Source: Paracyclopina nana
Taxonomy: Eukaryota > Arthropoda > Copepoda > Cyclopoida > Cyclopettidae
Length of the DNA: 64,000 bases
Reading direction: 5' to 3'
Assembly (NCBI GenBank): GCA_019096065.1
Contig: JAGUCH010000002.1
Location: 5,344,501 to 5,408,500, forward strand
The translations under genes were made by a program, and so were the position numbers. Below, one piece after another: positions 1-11,200 of the stretch. The notes below the pieces were generated by a model that did no database searches, was not told the origin of the DNA, and saw nothing but the letters and a program-made list of their open reading frames with translations. Position 1 is the first letter of the stretch, and the number at the start of each line of letters is the position of its first letter.

Positions 1-108
1 GAGAATATCGAGAAAGTGTTTTTAAGACACATTTGAAAGAAGTCAAAGCTCAATCAGGCAGAGGTTGATTGCCAAAGCATTTTTCTTCTCTATCATTTAG
101 CTATATCT

Positions 109-1771
109 TCAGTAATGGTCATAATACGGCTCGTCATAAATAGGATCGAAGTTTGGTGGGCCATAACTGGGACCTTCTATCAGGGGCTCTCCGGAATGCT
201 GGTCGAGAACTTGGATCCCTCGATCTCTGCATTGGCAAAGTTGCTTCACTAAAGGTGCAACATAAGTGCCCAGCCACTCAGTAACCGTGCATTTGTCGAA
301 TACATTACTCAGAACCGGCGTAATGCATTTCTCAATATAGCTAAGATCGTCGATGGCAATTTTGACATTGTTGATGAGCACCCGGATCTGCAGTGTTGAC
401 ACTCTACCATTGGCAACTTGCCAATCAGAAAACCAAGTGGTCATTGCATCGTGATTGAGTAAAGCCTTGGCAGAGGCTTGCGAGTTAACAAACCTCTGCA
501 TTAAAACGTATACATCTGCTCCAGGAAATTTGAACTGTCCGGAATCACTAGGAATTGCTTGAGGACGAGGGTACACATCCATAGGGATGTCAGGCATGCC
601 GAGAATCATTTTGGCATCATTCAGCTCTTCTTGCTCAAATCTACCTCGACTCAAAGCTATCAAGCAACACTTAAGGCTGGGGATGCCGACCGGCAAAAAT
701 TCACAGAGGGAAGCAAAATGATCATAGCGCTGCCAACCGGTCAAAACGAAGCCATGCACGCCGACATTTTGATTTTCCTTTCGGCCGAGCATCTCAAGCC
801 AACCTTAAAAGAAGTAATTTCATGCAATGTGGCCACAATGATGATTAGGATCAATGTAGTATACCTAGATGATTGGCTACATGAACTCCAACGCCAGGGA
901 TGAGTGCACAGCTTGATGTGGCTCCTTTAAAGGCTGTTGCAGCCCAAATGCCTTGCCTAAAGATGGATCGATAGCGAAGCAGTAAATCTGTGGGCAAATG
1001 TTCATAAGGTTTCTCGGAGTACTGCCACACCACCAGCTCAACATGATCCCTTATGAGACCGTACTCAAATCTATTTAAGACGTCCAAAGGAGCAGACCTG
1101 AGCATATCATCCCAGAGCATGATTCGCTTCCCAGGGTACTTCCTTAGAATGTAGTCAATCACGAAGGAGTAGTGCTTCAAGAAAAGGTCGCCCTTGCACT
1201 CCCCCAAATCGAGTCTCTCCTGGAAGTAATAATTGGTATGTCGAATTACGCAAGCTAGCCAGGATATGAAGCCTACCTGTGATCTAATGCCACTACCGAG
1301 GTGCCAAACTTCATCCCCTCCTAGATGGATTGCTGGTGCGCTTGGACTGATGCTGAACACGTCGTCTATGAGTTGAGTGACAATGCCAAAAGCTTCGTCG
1401 GTGAATGACTCGATGGGAATAAGGCAATCTGGCCTCTCCGGGTGTTCGCGCAAGTAGCTGAAGTGCTTGAGCACGTATTCAAGATGGCCAAACGTCTGAC
1501 AAAGAGGAATGACACGGAGGCCACAATCCTCGGCCACTTTGATCATCCTTGCCGCCTCTTCTCGGCTGTACACCCATTCTTGGTGGTACATTCGAAGAAC
1601 GTCCAAGGGGTAAGAGTCCTCCCACTCGATGATGAGTCCTTCCACATCGCCCCAGTCCCGAAGTAAACGGCAAAAGTTGATCCAGAATTGAAGCTGAGGT
1701 CGGGCTCCTTTCAAGTCAATGTGAACAAAGTTGCAGGAAATTTTCCGAGGAGAACTACCGTTCCCTTCCAT
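109..1771 (-). CDS. HEXD: hexosaminidase D (GH20-type beta-N-acetylhexosaminidase)
   Basis: Inferred exons are 1277-1771, 865-1219 and 109-803 (514 residues). The product is a glycoside hydrolase family 20 enzyme without a visible signal peptide, as expected for the nucleo-cytoplasmic hexosaminidase D that removes terminal N-acetylgalactosamine or N-acetylglucosamine. The HIDLKGA motif lies near residue 17, QTFGHLEYVLKH near 92, and the catalytic Asp-Glu pair in LGGDEVWHLG at about residues 153-154. AFKGAT and LTGWQRYDHF follow after the second junction and match the vertebrate enzyme closely. Intron 1 (1220-1276, 57 bp) is a multiple of three with no stop, so unspliced RNA stays open; intron 2 (804-864) is 61 bp. 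The gene lies downstream of POLG on the same strand, 481 bp away. Family call is secure; the start is the only ATG that precedes the conserved N-terminus. Confidence 0.93.
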
Positions 1772-2252
1772 AGTTGCTGGCTTTTCTTCCTTTTGCAGCT
1801 TTCACTTCATGCACGACAACAGCACTATATTAAAAGATCATGATACAAGAAAGCTGCTGCAACTACAGCTCCATTTGCGTTTGCGCATTGGCGTAACAAC
1901 AATGGAAAGTGCTGAGAAACCATCGTCTCTCACCTGATGTGAATATGCGCACCTCGTCCAAAAACAAAACGCCAACTCTATTTTCGCAGAAAAATTATGA
2001 CTCCTTGCTGCTCTAATAATGTTACATTTTTCGCCAAACTTTGCTCTATGCAGTCTAATGCAGAACTAATCGGTAATCGCTGCAATGAATTTTGGCTGTT
2101 TCCACAACTCATAGCGAGAAGAGTTTCCAGACACATAATGAAGCATAGGCTGATGGACTCTTCAACTGCAGTCTAGGTGCTTCAAGTAGTCAAGTTGAAA
2201 AAATCGAAGTGGCCGAAAATTTCAACTGTTGCTAAAATCATGATTTTATATT
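1772..2252. other. HEXD-POLG spacer
   Basis: No gene, RNA or clear repeat is seen here. It should hold the POLG 3' end and the HEXD promoter, both read on the minus strand, but no convincing TATA box is visible. Confidence 0.5.
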
Positions 2253-5200
2253 TCAACATTTTTTGAGCGATCCCCTCGTTTTCATTAATATATCTTTGAT
2301 TGTCAAGCATTCGCCCACGGGCACTCCATAGCCATGAAAAAGTCCTTGTGGATTGCTAGGCGTGACACAGTCGGCTTGTGGCTCTTTACGCATAACTTTA
2401 TCAACATCGACTCCAGAGAAAAAAGCTACATCGAGGGGCATACTATTCATTCCCAATTTTTTGCAGAACATTGCCCTCACAAGTAGGTTGGCAAATTGCA
2501 GGGCCAATCCAGCTCGATACGCATCTTTTTCAGCAACCAAGTATCGCACCTCATCGTGAATAGAAATGACAAATCTGGCTTCTATATCATAATCTTCCAG
2601 CAGCCATTGCATGGCAGCCAGTAAGAGGTGCAAATAATCCACAGCTGAACTCTGAACGACCCAATTTATCCGGCTGGGCAAATAGTCATTGCCAACAACC
2701 TTTGATTCCAAAGCTCTGGATACGGCACAACCCAATACAGGCGTCTTAGCCTGCCATGTCAATGCAATTTCCTCCAATTTGTTGAAGGTAAACGACTCGG
2801 AGCCACCAAACCAAATGGCTCTCTTCGTGATTTGGCTCCGAAGTTCAACATAGTCATGAGTGGCCATGCTTTTCTTGATGGGACCCATCATCTGAGAGAG
2901 ACTGTGAAGGTTTTCAAAGGTTATCTTGTCTCCTTCATATGGAATGCTGAAATTGTCTGCAACTTCCATGCCTGCTTCACTAAGCGTAAATGTGGTTGAC
3001 GCATTAAGCTTCAGCTTTGTAAGATCGTCAAGAATGAGAAGGTCAAGCTTCAGCCGTTCATTCATGATCTTGGATAGCTTTGATTTCTCAACTATCACAC
3101 CATTTGTGAAATCCTTAGAGCCAAAATGAATGTTGTAGCACATGAGGCCAACTCTGTTGAGCTCATATTTTCGGTCACCTTTAGTCTCATGATACATCTT
3201 ATTGGCCAGGTTCACCGACTCTCTATCAGAAAGATTCGGGTTAAAATTGCGCAGAAGTTGGCTGGCAAACTTGACTCCTGCTCCATAAATTCTTCCATAA
3301 TTAAGAACTTTGGCCTCATTTCTAGTGACTCCAACCGTCTTCGCTGTGGCCGAATGCAAATCTGTACCATCGTTTTTGTTTCCCTGTTTCACATGAGTTT
3401 TAAAAAATTATTTTAATAGGCTATCCAAGTAATTGATAAGCACTACTGATGCAACTAAGGTGTGTTGCAAAAAATTAGGACTAGTTTGACGGCCTGTAAC
3501 TCCAAACCAAATTAAGCGCAGCTTTTCAATTTTGACTATTGAAAAGGTTTGTAGCATTTCAAATTGGTGTTGGGCTTGTCGACATGTAATCTGGTTCCGG
3601 AGATATAAAGCAAGGTCTCAATACTTTTCCCCCAAGCTGTTTACCCCTGATATGTTTGCCCTAGGCGGTTTGCCCCTGTAAACGTTTGCCCCTAAGATTT
3701 TTGTCCCTAGAGACAGTCACCCCCAAGACATTTGCACTTAGGATTTTTGCCCCTAGAAAAGTTTGCCCCAGAGATTTTTGCTCCTGAAGACGCTTGCCCC
3801 TTAAATGTTCGCCCCTGGATATATTTGCCCCTTGGATTTTTGCCCCTAGGGATGTTTGCCCCAGGCACACAGCCTAAAATAAGTCAAAATTTTAAGGATA
3901 AGATTACATATTGCCTCAATCCATTCAGCTTATTAAATTATTAATAAAACTATTACTAATAAAAAAAGTCCACAATGTCAAGGGCCAATGACTGATTCCG
4001 TAAAGAATCCATTCAGTAGACCCGAGAGCTTTCTGCAAATGTTATGAGCCATTTGGAGGGTCTACCCCTAGGTAGTCACTGTAACTAAGAGAGAATGGGC
4101 TAAAAGTTGTCGTCATGCGTGCGCACTGTGCTCCAAGTGGCTGAAATGCGTTTTTAGTAGGTAACTTTGGAGGAAAATTGAGCAACCTTCCCTTTATTTA
4201 TTTATTTATTTTTTGCACAGAGTCAGCCAAACATTAGTACTTTCAAATAAATAAACAAAAAAATACACTTTACACTTTTTTGTTTGTTTGAGGGCAGATA
4301 TTGCCCATTAAAGTTAGCCAATTTTGGCCCTTATTACTTTGTTAAACAGACTTTGAATATAAGAGCTAAAAAAATTTATTATAATAATAGGATCTCATGA
4401 GCAATATTTATTTTTGTCACTTTTTATTCCTTCCTTCCTTATGATATACTTTCTTCAACATGGCGAATTTACTTATTATAGACTATAAAACATTTGAAAT
4501 CCAAATCTTATGCAGGGATGTTGATCAAGGATCTTTCCGTGTGCTAGTACCAAAAATGTATCTCAAAAACGGTTTTTGAAAGCATAAAAAATTGTTCTTA
4601 GCCAAGAAACAAACAAGTAAACAAAAAAGTAAAGAGCCAGTACGCAAAAAAAGGAAACAAAAGCGTAAAAAAATAATGAAAACGGTCTTGCAAAAACGGT
4701 TTTGTGTGGTACTTTTTTTGTGCCTCAAAACCGAAAGTGACCACATGGATAGGTCCCAAATACGCAAACTTTTTCATTAAAAATATACTGACTCCATTTC
4801 AAGTGTTACATTGAGCCTATTTTAGATATATTCATTCATTACATTAATTTGATGCAAAAGAACAAAAATATACAGTTTGGAATGAAATTCACCCAGATTT
4901 CGTATTTGGTGATGAACACTAGCTGCATTCACATGGCATCACTAATACCAGGGCATGAGCTCAAGAAAAAACAATAAATTCATTATATTTTTGCCATCAG
5001 GTATCTCCATGTTGATAAGGTCGACACATTCAATAAGATGAAAGGATTAATCTAGCATTTTATGGCTAATTCTAGCAAAAGTTGAGGTAAAAAGATTTAT
5101 TTCAGCACTTGAGTACTACATACCCAGATCTACCCAGATCCCAAACATCCTGATGATGCATCAAAAAAGTACCTAATAAGCCTAACTGTTTGATGTTTGG

Positions 5201-8200
5201 ACCCATGTTAGCTCTAGTAGAATGGCGGTAGTTTTCAAATTAAGGTGCACACTTTGCAAATATTTTCAAAAGTGCTCTTAAAGCTAGGATAATATAGTTT
5301 TATTACTAAAGTAGCCCATATTTTACCCTATTGCGTTGTTTGAGCGCGATTGCTTCTCCACATTACAGACTGATTGAGGGCCAACGCACTTCGCAAATGA
5401 AAAATAACTAGGTTAAGGCGTCCATAAATGGACAGCGGGGGGCGGGCCTACGGTTTTGAGCAAAAGTTTGTACTAATTTTGTACCATCATAACTATTAAT
5501 TATTTTTCTCTACCAGCAACCGAAAATCCCTGATAAGGTTTCGATTTCAATAGTGCTCAGTTTATTTCTCTTCCAAGTCTACCACGTAATAAGCCATTGG
5601 AGGGACAAACTTTTTGCTAGATGGCGCTTTTTGGGCAAGTATATTTGGAAAAACTGCCGCGCGCGAAACTTGTCACGTGATCAGGAGCGGCAATTTGATT
5701 GACTCACCAGCGGAGCCAGGCTAGAAAAAATCGGTTTCAGCAATGAAAAGCTTGGAAATTTGTGTGAGTTGCATATGGTTTTATGGCTTGAAAGGGTGCC
5801 ATTTTATCTGTAGATTATGTCATATTAATATAAAGTTTTAAGAATTAGGGCACCAAAAGTTAAAACAGCCTATTTGTGATCGCCAATGTAGTGCAGCCAT
5901 GTCAAATTTACTTGCTCAAGTTTCCTGGCTAGATAGCACTGCGAATCTAGCAACTTTTTTTTTTTCTATCCAAGGTTGGTTGATCTAAGGACTATATGTT
6001 CTCATAGTCGATCCAAGAACCGTTTGTCTTGTCGATCCAAGTACAGTTCATTTTTCTTATCTAACAAAGTTCATGTCAGTCCTGGTCTATCCAAGGATTA
6101 TGTGTTATAACAGTCGATCCAAGGATGCTCTGTCTCGTCAATCTGGGGACTGTCCATAGCAGTAGTTGATCCATGGATGATATGTTTTGTCAATACAAGG
6201 CCAGTTTGTCATAGTCTATCCACAGATGATCCATTGTCGATCCAAGGGTAGGAGTCCATAGAAGCCACAGACCCGTCAAGTGAGCATGTGTTGACTTGGG
6301 TCACTTTATGATGGATCAAAATAGTAGGTCGAGTCCATCTTCGAATTTCAACCTGGGATTTTTGGTGATTGTTAGAGAAAAATGAATCCCTATCACCCTC
6401 AACAAAAGTTAGACCCCGTGACAAATCCCTGATAGGTCAGTAATAATTAGAGAACCTCGCAAATAGCTTATTCCACAAATTTCTCCAGCCAAGTTTGATG
6501 AATAATCAATAAATGAATTGTTTCTGATTAACCCTCTCAGTCATAATTGAAAAGTAACTGTCCACATTGGAACTAGTAAATTATTTGGGAGCCCTGTGTG
6601 TATACTTTCAGCTGGCAACCTGAAATTTGGCAAGTGCATTCCTCTCCTCATCGTGCATGATCATTATTGGCGCCATTTCTTGATTTTCCGCCAAATGACA
6701 GACTTTCATTTTTCTCTGCTCCCAATTAACAAAATGAGCTGAATTTATTGATTGTGACTCTTATTTTGCCAGGGCTACAATATGTATTTGCAACTTTTTT
6801 CCTGATTCTGATCCCCAAGGGTACTTCTTTATAAGCATTTTTAGTATATTTGCAATATCTCCAGTAGGCCTTAGCCAAATAAGCTGATCACTGTGACAAC
6901 ACTGACTATGCTAGTCTTTCTGATTACACTAAAGACGCTGGATGATGTAAGAGACATTATTGGACCAATCAAAATCAGGTGCAAATTTGCAATGACCAAT
7001 CAGAAGTAAGTATTTTGTTGTCGTTTTCTGTTCTTGCGAAACAAGACAATTTTTTTAAGGGTCGTGTTAAGCATAAAGTTTATCATATTTTGCAAAACAA
7101 AATCGCTGCTTCATCTTTTGAGACATTTTCTGCGAAGAAGATTATGGAGCAACATTTTAAGCCTACAAAACGATGGGTTTATTGATGAACATATTGAAAA
7201 GCTCAATTTTATGGCGGCTTGTACTTTTGCACCAAGAAAATGTCATGCCGCTCTTACTTCATCTAGCCTCTTAAGATTACACTGTACACATTAAATATAC
7301 AGAGTAGCTGATCTGGATGAACACTTTGAAACTGATAATGGGTGGCCATACTTGTATTGCCTAGAACATACAATAGTGTCTCTAGATAGACTACAACAGA
7401 TAGTCCAAAGATTGACAGTAAAAACTTAGTCCTTGGATTGACAAAACAGAACTGTCCTTGGATCGACTGCTCTGATGTAGAAGAGTCCTTGGATTTACAG
7501 TTGAAACATACAGTCTATGGATGGGCTAGAAGGATGTATATGATTTGCCACCCCCAAAGATACTATGTTATTCTAGTCTATCCAAGGATGATCATAACAA
7601 AAACATGCCATGGGCCTACAATTTTGAAGAATCACTTAAGGGTAAAAATGATACTTATAAAGTTATGGGGAATGCAAAATTAGGGCTCCACGCTAAAATT
7701 AACTTCATTTGGCCAAGGCTTGCTAGAGATATTGTAAATATACTAAAAACGCTTGGTACAAGTACCCTTACCAAATCGAAAAAAAGTCATTAATACAAAT
7801 TGTAGCCCTGGCAAAATGGGAGCCGCACATAAAAATTCAACTCTTTTTGTTTCTTGAGAGCAGAGAAAAATAGAAGTCTGTCATTTGATGGGGAAAAAAA
7901 TGGCCCAAATAAAGATCATGCACTATTGGGAGAGGAATGCACATGCCAAATTTCAGGTTGCCTGCTCAGTATATGCACAGGGCTTACAAATAATCATACT
8001 AGTTCCAATGTGAACGTCTCATTTTCATTTGATTCTGCTAAATGTGGAGGGTGGGCCTTCGGCCCACTCCCTAATTACTATGTAATGGCAAGCCTACGGC
8101 CTGCCCTAAAGTGTTCAACTAAGTTGCAGATAATTTGATTCCGCTAAATGTGGAGGGTGGGCCTTCCGCCCACTCCCTAATTACTATGTAATGGAAAGCC

Positions 8201-11200
8201 TATGGCCTGCCCTAAAGTGTTCAATTAAGTAGAAGATAATTAGATTCCGCTAAATGTGGAAGGTGGGCCTTCGGCCCACTCCCTAATTACTATGTAATGG
8301 CAAGCCTACAGCCTGCCCTAAAGTGTTCAATTAAGTAGCAGATAATTTGATTCTGCTAAATTTGGAGGATGGGCCTTTGGCCCACTCCTTAATTACTATG
8401 TAATGGCAAGCCTATGGCATGCCCTAAAGTGTTCAATTAAGTAGCAGATAATTTGATTCCGCTAAATGTGGAGGGTGGGCCTTCGGCTCACTCCACAATT
8501 ACTATTTAATGGCAAACCTACAGCATACCATTGAAGCTTCATGTTAATTGGCAGGCCTACTGCCTGCCCTAAAGTGTTCAATTAAGTAAGTAGCAGATAA
8601 AATTGAGGATAAAGTATGTGTCTCAGGTGGCTCACTGGTAGAGTGTCTGGCTGCAAAACAGACTGTACCAGGTTGGAATCCCGCAGGGGTCAGAGAAATT
8701 TTTCCATTTTTCTGGACCACAATTTACTTCCTGGTCGATATCCTGGTCGATATCCTGGTACAGTTTCCTGGTACAGTTTCCTGTCTGGAAATTGGATTCT
8801 GACATAGGTCACAGCGAAATGTGGGGGGCGGGTCGAAGATGAATGACAATAGTTGTTATTTTAAGCATTGACAGTTTTCATATGAACCCAAAATCCAGCT
8901 TAGTTCACTAGATGGCAATCTGGTTGTGGCAGGAACAGTTACCGAAAAAAGCCATTTCATCCAGAACATTTTTATCAATTTTAATTATTTACAGAATAAT
9001 ATGTCTTTTAAATTAAGTCTTGTCTTATTATAACTGATGGAATAATTTTTTTTTATATACAGCCTGTCTGTTCAAAATTGGACGGTATAGGAATCTAAAC
9101 TTTGTGTCACATATTCAAGAAATACAGGACTTATAAATGATATCGTTGCGTTGGAAAGATTGAGTCTTTTCCCATCTTTTTTGTAAAAATAGAAAAATCA
9201 ATTTTAACGGGAAAAACCGAGAAAATTCAATTTTCCCAAGTTAACCCAAAAAATTGTCACGAAAAGCTGATGCATCATTTATTTTTTGCTGTCACGCGGA
9301 ATTCATATTATCATCAAATCATTCTGACACGGGCAAAAGGCAAAAATTGACGGAACCAATCAGATTTGAGAATTAAGGCCCAATGAAAATTAATCTTATC
9401 AATAGAAGTTACCGGGTGACAAGTTGCATACTGACTGCGAGTTTTAACCTCTTTAAGTAGCAAAGTTGACCACCCCACTAAGTATTTTTAGGTCTATCAG
9501 GCCGATTTTGTGTTGCCACAAGGTACTTGAAAATGCTACCTAGTGACGGCCGGGCTCTTGCTAAGAGGTACGAACAGGTTAAGATAAGGTTGCTAATTTA
9601 GGTCGCTTTGCACCTGTAAGCTACCTAAAAGAAGTATTCAATAGCTCAAGATAAGGTTCCTGACATCATGTCACTAGGTTTTGTACAGGTACAAGACCAT
9701 CATGTAGCATTACATGTAAGCAGGTTTGCTTTACTGCTATTCAGTCATGAACAGGCAGCCAATAGGTAATTATAAGTCTTAAGAATAATAATTCTTAAAC
9801 TAGGTATAAAAATACTTGTTCACATTTTTCTGACCTAAAGTGACTGACACCCAATGGGTGACTTAAGACACTTAAGCACATTCAATGTGTGAACAAGCAA
9901 TTATGCTGCAATATACATATTTCACTTATAATTATTTTAGCCCACAAAATATTTTGGCTATAACAAGGTAGTTGATTTTTTAAGTAAAATTAAGCATTAT
10001 TAAGTAAAATACTGAGTAGGAAAGCTCAAAGAGTTGGAAAATGTTGACAAAGAATTTATCATCCATTTTATTCATTAACATTGTTATGCCATTATTGAGA
10101 ATTCTGCAAATACTCAAAATTGAAAAGTAAGGATATGGCTTTTAGCGCCATCTCTTATTGTTCTTAGTAAATACATAAATCATGTGAGGTGCTACTACCT
10201 GGTGTAAGGTGCAAAACAACCTGGCAAAAGGTACAAGACCATCTACCTAGCATCAATCTGGTGACAGTCTGATTTCTCCTAAAATCTAAAAAAATTATCA
10301 GGTGCAAGACCACATTTACAGGTAGGTCGCAAGTAACTGGTCAATGTATAGTGACAACATTATTTCGAATATTTTCTAAACAAATTTGATATGTTGTCAC
10401 TAGGTAAGGTTCCACGAGTGATCAGGTTAAGTGACTAGTAAAAAATTTTAGTGGGGCAGTAGACCAGTTGATAAGTAAAATTGTTAACTAAATTCTAAAC
10501 ATAAAAAGAAGTATTCTTATGGTGGATTAAAAGCATATTTATCTACAGAATTTCAGGCCCTGTTCACCTGCATTATTATCAACAAAATTACGCACGACAT
10601 TATGGTGATATTTGCAAATATCCGGTATTTGAAAAATCATATTTCAGATTTTGACTTCAGAATTGCCCTATTGGCACCAAAAGCCACCCTACACCAATAA
10701 TAAAGTTCTCAGTTTTTCAGTGTTTCTCTCACTCATTTTGCCAAAATAACGACTATAATAAGCAGGTGAACAGGCCCTACCCAAAATAATAGTCATTTTT
10801 GCATCCACAATTTTTCAGACTATATTAAAAACACAACTGCCCTTTTTCGACCACCTACCCGACCTCTAAAAACGGCCATAACTCACAAGGAATGATGATA
10901 TGTCATTTTTTCTTAAACGAAGTCTTTTCAGGCAGCGCAGTTTTTGGCCTAAATTGGTCACTTATGAAAATCTGGCGGGAAATGCCGTGTACTTAATTTT
11001 TCAAATTGACAACTTAAATTTTTTTTTTGGGACTGGGGAGAAGGCTTGTCCACCATAACTACCTGGCAAAGCTATTGACTTTGTAGAGATGAATAGCTCA
11101 AATAGTGCTAAACTGGCTGCATGTACGTACTGCCTACAGATATTTGTCCATTTTGATCTTTGCTTCAATGGGAATATGAGACTGAATTAAAAAGCCAAGC

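Noticed and set aside
3661-3870. Repeat-protein gene on the minus strand of the minisatellite
   Set aside because: The open frame follows from the repeat unit alone; there is no start context, domain or flanking exon.
8031-8560. Regular direct repeats that might suggest a CRISPR array
   Set aside because: The unit is one contiguous 106-bp satellite without unique spacers, in an animal intron.
8618-8694. Possible functional tRNA-Cys gene
   Set aside because: The acceptor stem does not pair, and A and B boxes each deviate; a SINE explains it better.
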